Shown: positions 1-10,972 of the stretch, piece after piece
Layout of the letters: every line of letters starts with the position of its first letter
How positions within the stretch are numbered: position 1 is the stretch's first letter
NCBI GenBank assembly: GCA_029204225.1
Contig: CM055102.1
Location: forward strand, 5,860,287 to 5,924,286
Direction: 5' to 3'
Source: Diphasiastrum complanatum
Lineage: Eukaryota; Streptophyta; Lycopodiopsida; Lycopodiales; Lycopodiaceae
DNA length: 64,000 bases
Translations under genes and position numbers: made by a program
The notes under the pieces: generated by a model
Databases searched by the model: none
What the model was told of the DNA's origin: nothing
The model's input: the letters and a program-made list of their open reading frames with translations, nothing else

Positions 1-1530
1 TTGGATGGAGGATCCACAAGCTCCCAAGTATTGTTGGTGATCAATGCATCATACTCTTGCTTCATGGCATCATACCACTCCTTGGTATTGAGTGCCTCTT
101 GTACATTCTTTGGCTCTTCATGAGAGACATAAAAAACATAATTAGTGGAATCAAGATCCACTTGTTTGCCTTTGTCAACATATGAGAGCTTCTTAGGCTC
201 GGATCTATCTCTCATGGATCTTCTTGGTGAGAAACTCCGAGGAGAGTCTTCTTCAAATCTCGACCCCATCACATCATGATTGTCTTCAAAATCAATAATT
301 GGAGATGCATCCATAGACTTCTTGATCTCAGCCTCTTCAAAAAGATGAGTGTTGATCTTCATGAAAGACAACATCTCTACTTTCAATAACTTGAGAAGTA
401 GAGAGTATAAAGACTCTATAGGCCTTCTTGGTGGATGAGTATCCAACCATGATCCCTTCGCATGCACTAGGGTCTTCCTTCTTCCTTGTTTCCAAGGGAA
501 TATGGACAAAGCATATGCATCCAAAAACTCTAAGGTGATCAACCTTAGGCTTCTTCAAATATAAGATTTCATATGGTGACTTTCCTCCAAGAGCTTTATG
601 TGGGAGCCTATTGCAAAGATAATTTGCACAATTAATGGCTTCTCCCCAAAAGTCTTTGGGCAAGGATGCCTCAATTCTCATAGATTTTGCACATTCACAT
701 AGAGATCTATTCTTTCTCTCGGCCACTCCATTTTGAGATGGAGAGTAGGCACAAGAGAACTCTCTTTTGATGCCTTCAAGCTCACAAAAATCTTGAAATT
801 TATTGGAGATATATTCACCACCTCCATCACTTCTAAGAGCTTTAATCTTGAATGAGAATTGCTTCTCTACATAAGCTTTGAAAATAAGGAAATGATCAAA
901 CACCATATATTTAGAAGCAAGAAGATATATCCAAGTGAATCTTGTGAAATCATCAATGAAAGTAACAAAACAAGTGGCTCCTCCCTTGCTTGTAGTTGAT
1001 GAGAAATGCACATCCGAGTGGATTAACTCCAAAGGATGCTTGCTTTTGATAGAAGATCTTGTAAATGGCTTTCTGTGAGATTTAGCAATAGCACAAGCCT
1101 CACAAGGCTTGATCTTCTTGGAGAATGACTTTGGCAAGCCAATAGCTTTGGCTTCTTTGATCATAGAGAGCATGGATTTGTAGTTGGGATGTCCCAACCT
1201 CCTATGCCATAATTCCTCCATAGAGAGCTTGTTCACAAGAGCAACATTACAAGCATTCACATACTCATTTGGACCTAGTTTATAGATGCCTCCAAATCTA
1301 GATCCTAAAGCAAGTATCTCATCATTCTTTTTGATAGTGCCAGTATCAACATTGAATTTTACATCAAGGCCATTATCAAGCAATTGGCCAACACTAATAA
1401 GATTCTTAGTAAGCTTAGGTACATAAAGAACTTTAGAGAGAGAAAGAACTTTAGAGGATGCATTAGAGGAGTTTTGAGTTCCAAAAAGACCCTTTAAGAA
1501 TTCGTGCAAGATGTCTTTGTTATTATCCAT
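1..1530 (-). pseudogene. copia pol remnant: pre-integrase, integrase, start of RT
   Basis: The frame at 1530-337 (397 codons) opens with about 30 residues of unclear origin and then enters the protease-to-integrase linker at LYVPKLTKNLISVGQL. The integrase zinc-binding HHCC is visible (WHRRLGHP ... CEACAIAKSHR). The catalytic core D,D,E is present as HSDVHF, LRSDGGGEY and NGVAERKN. A frameshift near 345 ends this frame. The coding sense continues in another frame to position 1 with WYDAMKQEYDALITNNTWEL, the conserved start of copia reverse transcriptase. Gag, the CCHC knuckle and the DSGAS protease motif are absent, so this is an internally deleted copy. The lineage is probably the Tork/Tnt1-like side of copia, judged by motif style only. 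Confidence 0.88.
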
Positions 1531-1537
1531 GCATGAT

Positions 1538-1549
1538 GCTCTGATACCA
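1538..1549 (-). other. Primer-binding site of C1 (initiator Met tRNA)
   Basis: The minus strand reads TGGTATCAGAGC, the standard plant PBS complementary to the 3' end of initiator Met tRNA. It abuts the LTR with no spacer. Confidence 0.92.
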
Positions 1550-2208
1550 TGTTGATTTCACACGTGTGGATTGTCCACAACATGTACTTGTGATCTCCTA
1601 AGGTGTGTAGATGCACCAAAATCAAGACTAGATTGAGATTCAAGATCAATCTTAGATCCTATGGCAAAAACACACTACTACATGCATTCAATCACTTCCA
1701 ACTCTCACTCACACGTGTGGGAAGTATTCAAAAAATATTCTAAGTAAAAACAAGCTTCTCTCCTTGGGTAGAGAGAGAAAAACCATCATGAGCTCTCGGG
1801 TAGAGAGAGAAAGCTAGAAATCCAATAACACTCAAAATCCACATAATCACCAAATCAATTAGATCCAAAATGAGGAGTACAATGATACTAGTAGATCCAC
1901 GAGCTACCACTATTCTTAACTATGATTGGACCACACTTTGTTACCTCTTAATCCTATTGGACCATTGATCCATGCACCTCTTAATTCTATTGGACTATAT
2001 TCAAGCACACCTCAAATTTCTATTGGACCACACATGGTTCCACCTCTAAATCCTATTGGACCTCTTAGAATTCATCAAACAAAGGCATTACACTTGTCTA
2101 CACTCTAATTGGCACGAGTTTAGCCTCTTACTCTATTTTGGCTCAATAGTGGCATTACAAGTGGAAATGCATAATTTGCCATCTATGCCAAATTTGTTCC
2201 TATCAACA
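1550..2208 (-). repeat. 5' LTR of copia C1 (659 bp)
   Basis: Bounded by the short inverted repeat TGTTGAT...ATCAACA and lying directly against the PBS. It contains two copies of the palindrome CACACGTGTG (1559-1568 and 1710-1719), one only 9 bases from the inner LTR end. The partner LTR is outside the window, so only one end can be verified. Confidence 0.8.
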
Positions 2209-2271
2209 TCCTACACCTAGATACTTGATGTAAAAAACATAAGACCCCTAATCTTTTTCAATTCTTCATAT

Positions 2272-4736
2272 GACATAGTTGCAGGAACTGAAGGGAGACC
2301 ACCCACAGTTCAAGAGCAACAAAGGTTTGATAAGAAGGCCAAAAGGGCTCTTCATATCATTAAAGTGAATGTTACCAATGAACCTCTCAAGGAAGTTGGT
2401 AAGTGTCAAAGTCCAAGTGAGGCATGGAATGCCTTGAAGAAGCTCTTTGAATCAAAGTCTGGCATCTAGGGTATTGACCCTAAAGAGGCAAATATTTTCT
2501 AGTAGGCAAAGAGAGGGTGAAAGTGCTCATGCATTTGTCTTGAGGGTTAAGTCCTTAAGTGATGATCTAGCATGTATTGATGAAAACATAAAAGATGGTG
2601 AAATAGTCCAGGTTATGTTGAATGGTTTGCTAGATGAACATGCTAACCTTGTGCAAAGTTTTGCCATTCAAAGAGTCTTGCCAAATGTGGTTGACTTGCA
2701 AGAAATCTTATTGGCTGAAGAACATAGGTTGCAATCAAAGCTTGATGGTGCATCCTTGCAAGGTGGAGGTGAAGAGGCTTTCTTCGCAAAAGGCAAAGTC
2801 AAAGGCAAAGGTAAAGGCAAAGAGAAATGGTCCAAAGGTGGTAACTTGGATCATCATGATCACTCTTCCTCCTCCTCTTCTACTTCTTTTAGAAAGAAAG
2901 ATAAGTCAAAGTTCAAGTGCTTTTATTGTGGGATAAAAGGTCATTTTGCTAATGAATGTCATAAGAAGAAAAGAGAGCAAGGTGAGAGGCAAGGAAATCT
3001 AGCAATAGATGAAGAAGAGGATAGCAGTTCTGAATCTCTTATTATGACTTCAAGTTTTCTTGCACATATAGATGGGAATGATCCTTGGTGGATTGATAGT
3101 GGAGCCTCATCTCACATGACAAGGTATAAGGAATACTTTTCATCCTTATTGTCTTATGAGGGAGAGAGCAAAATCATCTATACTACAAATGATGGTCAAT
3201 GTGACATCAAAGGCATAGGCACAATTCCTATTTCTCTTTCAACAAATAGGAAAGCTAATCTTGAAAATGTATTGTACATTCTTTCAATCACTAAGAACTT
3301 GCTTAGTGTTAGTCAAATGATTGACAAGGGGCTTGATGTTGAGTTCATTGGAGATGCTTGTTTGATAAGTAAGTGTGGATCCTTGATTGCTAAAGGAAGA
3401 AGGCATGGTAAACTTTTCAAACTGGATGCATGTGTGATCTCTAAGAATGAAGGATGTATGGCTAGGGAACAATTGACAAACCAAGAAGTTTGGCATAAGA
3501 GGTTGGGCCATCCCAACTTCAAATCTTTGGAGGTAATGGCAAAGAAAGAGCATGTTCTTGGTCTCCCTAAAAGTCTTGTTGCAAATAATAAATTTTGTGA
3601 ACATTGTGCCTTGTCCAAATCTCATAGACTTGCTTATACTAGATCTACTTCTAGATCTAAAGAAGCTTTTCAACTTGTGCATTCGGCATCCTTTAAGTAC
3701 AACTAGCAATGGTGGGGCAAAAATGTATGCAACTTTTATTGATGACTTTAGTAGGTATACTTGGGTTTATCTTCTTAAAACCAAGGATGAAGTGTTTGCT
3801 GCATTTGTCAAGTTTAAGAATGAAGTGGAAAATCAATTCAATACAAAGATCAAATGCTTGAGATCAGATAATGGAGGGGAATACACTTCAAATAAGTTCA
3901 AAGATTTTTGCATAGCACATGGGATTAAGAGGGAGTACTCTAGTCCTAGGACTCCACAACAGAATGGAGTGGCAGAAAGGAAGAATAGAACCCTTTGTGA
4001 ATGTGCCAAGGCAATGAGACTACATGCTAATCTTACTAAGTCCTATTGGGCAGAAGCTTTAGCATGTGCTAGCTATCTTTGTAACAGGAGGACAAGTGCT
4101 TCTTTGAATGGTAAGACTCCCTTTGAGGTCCTCTATGGTAGGAGGCCAAGTGTCAAGCATTGTAGGATCTTTGGTTGCACTTGTTTTGTCAACATCACTC
4201 TTGATGATAGAACTAAAGAAGATCCTTCATCAAAGAAGGGTGTGTTTGTTGGCTATAGTGAAGTAAGAAAGGCTTACAAAGTGTACATTCCTTCTACGAA
4301 TAAAGTTGTCATAAGTAGGGATGTCATCTTTCATGAAGAGAATGTTTCCAATGTTGTCAATGTTGATGATGATGTTGATGTGCCTACTAATCATCATGAT
4401 GTGCAAGATGTCTTGGATGAAGGTGGAGATGCCACTCCAAAGCAACCTTCAAGGAGGACTCAAAGGCAAAGGACTAAGCCATCAAGGCTAACCTATGATG
4501 AAAAAGGAAATAAAGTGGTGGAGAACTCTAACTTTGCTTTTCTTACCTCTTTTGATGAACCAACTTGTGTAGGTGAAGCAATTCAAAAGGAGGAATGGAT
4601 CCAAGCCATGAGCATCAAGCACTCATCAAGAACAACCAAACCATTGGGAAAGGACCTGTATTATAAGCATAGATCTAATTTTGTGTGTTCAAGATCTATG
4701 TTAAAACTAGCATCCAATGTTGAAGAGGGAGTGTGA
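2272..4736 (+). pseudogene. copia gag-PR-IN polyprotein joined to the RNase H tail
   Basis: The order is: gag (from 2272, frameshift near 2461), zinc knuckle CFYCGIKGHFANEC (CX2CX4HX4C, near 2917-2958), protease WWIDSGASSHMT (near 3088), pre-integrase HHCC (WHKRLGHP ... CEHCALSKSHR), frameshift near 3688, then the integrase core with LRSDNGGEY and NGVAERKN, and the integrase C-terminal region to about 4600. At about 4609 the frame jumps from EEWIQAM, just before reverse transcriptase, straight to PLGKDLYYKHRS, the last residues after RNase H. The whole RT and most of RNase H are therefore deleted with the reading frame kept. The stop TGA (4734-4736) lies inside the first bases of the 3' LTR. 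Confidence 0.9.
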
Positions 4737-5218
4737 AAATTGTCAACATTTCCTAGCTAGTTTGAGGCCTAAATTGGCAATTTTTGTACATAGTTTTGGA
4801 TCTAACCTTTCACACATGTGAAAGAGGCCTAGATACTTTTATTTTAGTATATATTTCATATTAAAGAATTCCCAAACTTTAGGACCTTCGAAATGACACC
4901 AAAATCATGTTATTTGGACATATAGGCCAAAATTGGCTATTTTAGGCTACTGGTGCCCTTAAATTGGGTCCTAAGTTCTAGAGAGAGGAGAGAGAGTCAT
5001 CTCTCTCACCTATATTAGGCTGAAACTCATGGACAACAGGTTGGAGAAACTTACTGTATTGTTGAGAGAGATCAATAGATCATCGTCACAGTTTCTTCCT
5101 CCATTGAGAGCATTGCTTTGTGTATTGTCTTCAAGCTTTTGTGTATGATCTTAAGAGGTTTCCAAAAGTGGTAGGCTGCTATTGTAGGGCTGGTATGTTG
5201 TTGGTGTTTGCTGCCATC
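4722..5218 (+). repeat. Polypurine tract and 3' LTR of copia C2
   Basis: The purine run GAAGAGGGAG (4722-4731) is followed by TGTGAAAATTG, the LTR start (4732). Inside are a TTCACACATGTGAAAG palindrome near 4809 and a CT/GA-rich stretch with a weak TATA-like sequence near 5010. The LTR end is not clear without a second copy. Confidence 0.65.
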
Positions 5219-6604
5219 AGTACCTTTTATTAGTTTCTTTTGTCTCTTGAATGCTTTGTCAAGTTCATGTGTATCAAAGGTAGCATTAGGATGCTTTGCC
5301 ATTTCTAGCTTTTGTAGCTTGTTATGCAAAGATCTTAGCCAAGTATTTTGGGAGTTTGGATCCATTCAAGATCCACTTTTTCACATCAAATTCTCTATGT
5401 GTATTATTAGCTGAGTTTACTTTTACACATAGAAAATTTGATACTCCCTCATTATTTATCTTTACAGAAAGAATGTTCAGGTTCCACTGCCGACTGCAAT
5501 AATCAAAGTAAAAATTTGAATCCATTTGAACAGGAGTAATCATCCAAATTAAAGAACAAAAGCAAACTCGCAATTCTTACTTATTCTCATATGGAATCAA
5601 ATAAAATTTCATCACTGGACTGCATTCGATGAAATATACAGCCCTTTCAAAATTAGCATTTTTTGCCTTCACCGCTCTCATGATAAATGGACTGACAACT
5701 AAAACTACACCCTGAGAATTAGAACTAATACTATGCTACAAAAAGTTTCCGCCGACTTCTACAATAACATTTGTAATCTCTAATGTTTGTTTTTTCAACT
5801 CTGCACAAAATTTGGGACCTAATCTATAGCTTCTATTTGAATCTGGAAGAAAAAAATCAAAATAATTGCTGAGTTGATCAATTTTATCAGCTAAGTAAGC
5901 CTCGTATTGGTTATAATGGTCAGAATCAAAATAAACCTGGTTAGGATCGTATGGAATTCTGACTAAAAGATTATTATAGAAACCTTTTGAGGAGTTGGAC
6001 GAATAACAAGAGGAGAAGAGAATGATTCTGGGTTTGAATCAGATTTTTCAGCATCTAATTTAGAGCTCAAAAAATTACGGGGTCTCTTGCCAGGGATAAC
6101 TCTAGGAGGAAGGGAAGCAGCTGGCCTTCAAGATCCAGTTTTCTTTGGGATAGGCTGTTTTCTTTTCTTCGAGGTAGTTGGCAAGTCAGTTCTATCCAGA
6201 GGCAGGTCTCTAGAAGTGCTGGCGTTATCCACATGAAGATTTGAATAACGTTTTTGAAGTCGTTTGAGAATAACAAAATCTTTAGGCATGATGGTAACAC
6301 GCTTACCATACAAAAGACATGAATCCTCAAAAAATTGGGACATAAAGTCTTATGCAGCACCCTGTATGGCCTACATGGTTGTCATGGCAAAACAAACATC
6401 AAGCCCAAGTGACAGGGTGACATTCCTAATAGATCGACCGAAAGGAGCTCTAGGGATTAACAATTCAGTTGATCTCTGGAGTCTTCTTATCTCCCTCAGC
6501 CAGACCTACTTTATGCCATGTCTACGGCCAGTACCAGGGGGAACACGGGCATGGGATGGCTGTATAGAGGTAATGGCATGGACAGTGGATTTTGTCCTAG
6601 CCAT
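5219..6604 (-). pseudogene. CENH3/histone H3-derived gene fused to an unknown C-terminal region, decayed
   Basis: Reading from 6604 leftwards, the frame starts MARTK and continues colinearly with the histone fold of H3. Landmarks are LREIRRLQ, TELLIPRAPFGRSIRNVT, FFEDS and GKRVTIMPKDF. LLIP, the R-x-VT end of helix 1, AA-x-DF and KDF...KRL resemble centromeric CENH3 more than canonical H3. The tail is short and lacks the K9/K27 contexts. In-frame stops interrupt the fold (TAG, TAG, TAA); there is no intron, so it may be a retrocopy. The fold is followed by a lysine-rich linker (TSKKRKQPIPKK), a TGA (6128-6130), a one-base shift near 5990, and an 84-codon open stretch (5990-5739). After one TAG the frame runs to 5577, and further coding-like sequence continues to about 5219, where C2 cuts it. 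I do not recognise the C-terminal part. The H3 origin is firm; one single gene is inference. Confidence 0.72.
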
Positions 6605-6951
6605 CATTCTCAGAATCAAAAGAAGTAAATTTGAAAAAAAAGTCTGTGATTTGAATATCGAAACCAAGCGCAAAGAATGAAAACAAAAAAAAATTCGAAA
6701 GAAAAGACTTAATATCGAATTCGAGTGCGAGATTACAAGAGAAACAAAGTAACAGAAAGATCTACACTTGAAAGAAATATCGGGTTTACAGCGGTATCTA
6801 TCGCACTAGAAGTAGAACACCTTGGCAATAACTCTCCAAGTGTTTTTGCCAAAGCATCATCTTCATAAGCCTTACCATCATGAAACATAGATTGAGGCAA
6901 TCTAATTGTCTTCTCCTCCTTGAGATGATCCGTGTGAGAAATTTCAACTAC
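6605..6951 (-). other. Leader with TATCG motifs and an upstream short frame
   Basis: Directly upstream of the histone-like start, 6605-6760 is T-rich on the minus strand and repeats CGATATT-type motifs (near 6654 and 6712). A 75-codon open frame (6960-6733, minus) precedes it. That frame is cut by the C3 LTR and matches nothing I know. A similar leader recurs at 10300-10530, which suggests a second copy of the same unit. Confidence 0.4.
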
Positions 6952-7213
6952 TTTAGTCAAGATTGGTCATAGTTTGATAAATTGCCAAATACACAATTGA
7001 TGCCAATTTTCATATTAGACTTAGAGTTTGACTTTTCAAAGTTATATTAGTCTAAAATCATTTGAATAAACAATTTTTGAAAGTATGGGAAAGTGTAGTA
7101 CATGAGATTTAGTAGATTCAGATTTGAGTAGTAGAAACATTGAATCTAGTCGAAAATAGTAGGATTTTTCATTATGGAGGGAAACCCAAATTTGAAGTTA
7201 GGTTTGGACCTAC

Positions 7214-7220
7214 TATAAAA
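7214..7220 (+). promoter_or_regulatory. TATA box of the C3 LTR promoter
   Basis: TATAAAA followed by GGATGTAACTT is also present in both LTRs of element C (minus strand), at the same place relative to a CT-rich block. It marks the U3/R region of this copia family. Confidence 0.75.
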
Positions 7221-7243
7221 GGATGTAACTTGTGGGAAGAGAA

Positions 7244-7372
<129 letters not shown>

Positions 7373-7693
7373 TCATGCTTATACATGAGTTCTCTTGGGT
7401 TCATCTATCCATTGGTGCACTATGGTGATATCTTGCAATCTTGTGTGTAGAATGTTTATTTTATGTTATTTTCGGATCCACACGTGTGAAATACAGTAGC
7501 TTACTATTTTGTTATGGACATAAACTTCTTCATATCTTATGTTTGATGTTTGATCAGGTTCTTAGTGAATTTGCATCTCTTTCATTGAGTAGATGTTGAT
7601 TTTTCTACATTGGCAAGATTGATAGAGTTGATCTATTTCTAACCAAAGACCAGGTTATGGAATTGGATCTTAAATGATCTGAAATTTTTCACA

Positions 7694-7705
7694 TGGTATC
7701 AAATC
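7694..7705 (+). other. Primer-binding site of C3
   Basis: TGGTATCAAATC follows the LTR end without spacer. It matches the initiator Met tRNA PBS in the first eight bases and then diverges, as in element C (TGGTATCATAGC). Confidence 0.75.
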
Positions 7706-8293
7706 TTGTGTTGCAGATTTTGAAAGGATCAAGCACAACTATCAAGGATTTGGTGAAGATATCAATACTAGAGCATGCTAGATTGACTTCTACCCAAAAA
7801 TCGAGTTTCTTGCATATGTAAATTGGATCTTTTGTAGATCAAAACTCATTATAGGTTATTTAACTTGAGAAATTCCGATTTCACACCATACTTACTGAAA
7901 ATAGCTAATCTTGGATGCATTAGGAAGGTCTCATTTGAGGCTACAAGATTCTATATCAAGTCTTAGGCAATTGCATGTAGAATTTGAAATATTCAATTTT
8001 TTGTGATTTTGTCAAAACCCTAACTTTGATTGGATCTCTATTTTGTGAAGTTATTGAGCTTAATTAGAGTGTGTTTAGATCTTAGGAAGTGGCAAGAGTC
8101 ATTTTATTGAGGATAGATCATAGGTTAATCAAGATTTCTACATTCTATGTGTTGATTTGCTAGATATAAGTGTTAGAGGAGAATTGAGAGATTCCATATC
8201 TTTGTGATCTCTTTCTAAAAAAAATTGTTGTATTTCAAAAGAGTGCTTTGTGAATTGGAACATGTTGAAAGATAATTATCAATTCATGGCAAC
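7706..8293 (+). other. C3 leader between PBS and gag
   Basis: About 590 bp without a gene. It is similar to the leader of element C on the opposite strand (38487-39073), including the stretches around the TTAGGAAGTGGCAAGAG motif. No repeat array or other signal was seen. Confidence 0.6.
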
Positions 8294-9420
8294 ATGGCTA
8301 CATCAAGTGGATACATGTTGGAAGGCAATGATAGGCTTACCTCAAGCAACTATTCATTGTGGAAAGTGAGGATGAAACCACTTCTTGAGATGAATGATGT
8401 TTTGGATATTGTTGTAGGTTTGGAGGAGAGGCCAAATACAGAACAAGAACAATTGAGGTATGACAAGAGAGCTAAAAGAGATCTACACATGATCAAGATG
8501 AATGTTACCAATGAACTTCTCAAGGAAGCTGGTAAGAGTACTTCATCAATGGATGCTCAGGATTTATTAAAGAAGCTATATGAATCCAAGTCTACTTCTA
8601 GAGTGTTGAATCTAAGAAGGAAAATTTTTCAAAAGAATGAAGAGAGTCCAAATATTTTTGTTTTGAGAGTGAAGGCTTTGAATGATGAGTTATCTTGCAT
8701 TGATGAGAGCATTAAGAAAGAAGAGCAACAACAAGCAATTGACTATGATGAGACCTTTGCACCTGTGACAAAGATGGTAAGCATTCGAGTCATTATTTCA
8801 CTTGCTACACCTTATGGATGAGATCTATGGCAAATGGACATTTCAAATGCATTCTTAAATGGTGATCTTGAGGAGGAAGTGTACATGGAGCAGGCTGAGA
8901 GCTACGTTTCTTCAACAAAGCCAAATCATGTGTGTATGCTACAAACGAGTTTGTATGGCCTTAAGCAAGCACCAAGGAGTTGCTATGCTAAGCTTAACAC
9001 TTTTTTACTCTCTCAAGGCTTTGTTATGAGTGAGTAAGATCATTCACTTTATTATAGGTTTGCTGGAAATGATGTTACCATCTTGCTAATCTATGTGGAT
9101 GATATCATCTTGAGTGGTGGAGACAATCAAGATGTGGAGGTTATCAAGAATGCTCTTAAGAAGGAGTTTGAGGTGCATGATCTTGGTAGTTTGCATTACA
9201 TTGTGGGAATAGAAGTCATTAGATCTTCTCAATATACTTTCATTTGTCAAGATAAGTATATCAATTCTATTCTAGAAAGATTTTATATGGTAGATGCAAA
9301 AGCTAGTGATACACCTATGGAGTCTCATGTAAAACTAGCTATAAGAGGTAATGAAAGATCCTTTGATGACATTACTCTCTATAGGAAACTAGCTGGTTTA
9401 CTCATCTATCTAACCATTAC
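8294..9420 (+). pseudogene. copia gag fused directly to reverse transcriptase by deletion
   Basis: Gag starts at 8294 (MATSSGYMLEGNDRLTSSNY) and is read to about 8725. It then passes at a CAACAACAA stretch directly into the RT start IDYDETFAPVTKM. The zinc knuckle, protease and integrase are all deleted, with the frame kept. RT shows QMDISNAFLNGDLEEEVYM, LYGLKQAPRSCY and the active site LLIYVDDIIL, so the catalytic aspartates are intact. There is an in-frame TGA at 8819-8821 just before the D-L-W-Q-M-D motif, and a TAA near 9035. The frame ends at 9420 in LIYLTIT, before RNase H. The same TGA occurs in element C. Confidence 0.9.
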
Positions 9421-9817
9421 TTCCGAGCCAGAGACATCTGCGAAGGAAGATATTTCCATATTAGAGGATGTGTTGTCTGAAACAAGCTTACACTAAGACC
9501 ACGTTAAAATAAAAAAAGACGACAAGCTATCAGGTAAAACAGAAAATATTCCATGCAAGCCGATTGGAGGATCCAAAGCTCGAAGATTTTTATCAAATTA
9601 TTCTGGAAAACAATCCAAAATTCAATACTCGGTTTGGAAAGAAATTATAGCTACAACTCAAGATTTTGAAGAAGAAGGTTCTACTTGTATACACAAAGTA
9701 GAAGTTTGAAAAAAATTAGACAACATGGTGAAATACTTGAGAAAAGATAAATTTTTAAAAATTGATGTACAAATGATACACAAAACTAGTAGTGAATTTG
9801 TGGATGCAGTTCAATAA
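9421..9817 (+). pseudogene. Unidentified plus-strand coding relic
   Basis: From the C3 breakpoint the plus strand stays coding-like for about 130 codons, interrupted by TAA (9494) and TGA (9707), and ends at TAA 9815-9817. The encoded sequence is rich in K, E and D and includes YSVWKEIIATTQDFEEEGS. I recognise no family. It may be host sequence or the end of an unknown element that C3 entered. The reverse strand of 9830-9925 also reads as an acidic Ser-rich stretch, so strand and extent are uncertain. Confidence 0.3.
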
Positions 9818-10299
9818 AAAAAAACGTTTCTATATTTACAGTCTTCGACTTTTCAAATTTTGTATCACTAGAAGAAGCATCTTCAGAAGTAGAAGGGCCA
9901 GCCTCCGAATTGTCAAAAATATTTAACAAAAGAAAAAAAACAAATGCAGACTGAAACTCTACAAATCTACATTTTTTTATTATGAATTGGACAATCATCT
10001 ACAAACTTGAAATCATTATGTAACTTGGTGAACATTCTGTCAAGCTTAGTTTTATAGATATGTTTGTCGAGTGCCACCAGGTCCTAATAATGAATCATGT
10101 CCTTATTCTGAGATTTGAATAAGGGAATACTGAGCAGAGAGTTAAATCTGAAATAAATCTCAGAAAATATGAAAAAATAAAAAAAAATAAAAGATTTGAA
10201 ATACTCTATATTATCACTAATACCAAATTCATGAAAAAACGACAGCAGACTAGAATTGAATATTAGACATTTCACCAAAAAAAATACAGAAGAAAGATT
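9818..10299. other. AT-rich stretch without a confident gene
   Basis: The minus strand holds two short open frames (9998-9786 and 10278-10084), rich in Phe and Ser, with no recognisable domain. AT-rich composition alone can produce these. I see nothing else here. Confidence 0.35.
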
Positions 10300-10580
10300 T
10301 TGAATATCGTTCTCAGGCGCAAAATGCAGGTTAGATTAGAACCTCAAGGACCTACGTGCTCGAAAGAGATATCAGAAAATCGAGTATCGGATCCGAACGT
10401 GAGTACAAAGAATAGACAAGAAAGCAAACGTAAGGCATGCTTAAAAGCGATATCGGAACACGCAGTATTGGATCCATGCGCAAGTATGTAAATAGATCAT
10501 AAACAAAGGAAAGTGTGCTTTTGAAATCGATATCCAGTACAAAAATCAAAAAATTTAAGTGAAAATTCGCGTCGGAAATG
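10300..10580 (-). repeat. Leader-type repeat with GATATC/GGATCC units
   Basis: Three imperfect units of about 65-90 bp, each with a GATATC and, in two of them, a GGATCC downstream (near 10367, 10449 and 10528). Read on the minus strand, the inner end (TTTGCGCCTGAGAACGATAT) resembles the sequence just upstream of the histone-like gene (TTTGCGCTTGGTTTCGATAT). This points to a second copy of that leader. Confidence 0.45.
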
Positions 10581-10599
10581 ACCAATTTATAAAAAAAAT

Positions 10600-10968
10600 T
10601 TACACACGTGGAGGATGTCCAAAAGGACACATGTCGTCGTGTTATTCATCAAGAATATTCCACCGTCAAGAGAATGATTGATCTGACATTTGTCATGTGC
10701 GGAATGCCACGTGTCACAATATGATTTGTGCACGTGTCCTACACTACGTGGCCTCATTATTGAGTCATAATGATCTGTACAAAAAACACGCGTGGACCAA
10801 TTAGATGCCGCCACATGTCTGAAGCCGTTTTTTTTCATACGTGCAAAATAATTCTATATATACCCACTCCAAATTTTTATTTTTTCTCGTAAACTTTTCG
10901 ATTTTCGCTCCCAATATCACTCTCAAGCGCTCTCTTTGTTCCTTCTTCATCTCCCATCACTCCCTGGA
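10600..10968 (+). promoter_or_regulatory. Orphan promoter: ACGT-core cluster, TATA box, CT-rich 5' UTR
   Basis: Four ACGT-core elements lie within about 150 bp: ACGTGG (10606), CCACGTGTC (10707-10715), GCACGTGTCC (10730-10739) and TACGTGGC (10745-10752). They are followed by a CCAAT near 10796, TATATATA at 10855-10862 and a CT-rich stretch typical of a plant 5' UTR (10885-10968). G-box/ABRE clusters of this type bind bZIP and bHLH factors and are common in ABA- or stress-responsive promoters. Any coding region is gone: the LTR of element H starts at 10973. It could instead be the U3 of another LTR element. Confidence 0.5.
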
Positions 10969-10972
10969 AAAT

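Larger units (their letters stand above)
1..2208 (-). mobile_element. Ty1/copia element C1, left part outside the window
   Basis: A minus-strand copia element whose 5' LTR (1550-2208), primer-binding site (1538-1549) and part of the polyprotein frame lie in the window; the rest runs off the left edge. The order LTR, PBS, coding region read from right to left fixes the strand. Gag, the zinc knuckle and the protease active site are missing: the coding frame starts 8 bases after the PBS and enters directly at the end of the protease region. The element could therefore not have moved without proteins from another copy. Confidence 0.88.
2272..5218 (+). mobile_element. Ty1/copia element C2, 5' end missing, RT deleted
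   Basis: A plus-strand copia copy starting inside gag (the DIV motif at 2272) and ending in a 3' LTR from 4732. No 5' LTR or PBS is present; the sequence 2209-2271 between C1 and C2 shows nothing recognisable. The right end of the LTR is uncertain and placed near 5218, where minus-strand coding sequence resumes. Confidence 0.8.

Noticed and set aside
6264-6680. A 138-codon plus-strand open frame
   Set aside because: It is the antisense of the histone-like region, whose minus-strand reading has clear H3 homology.
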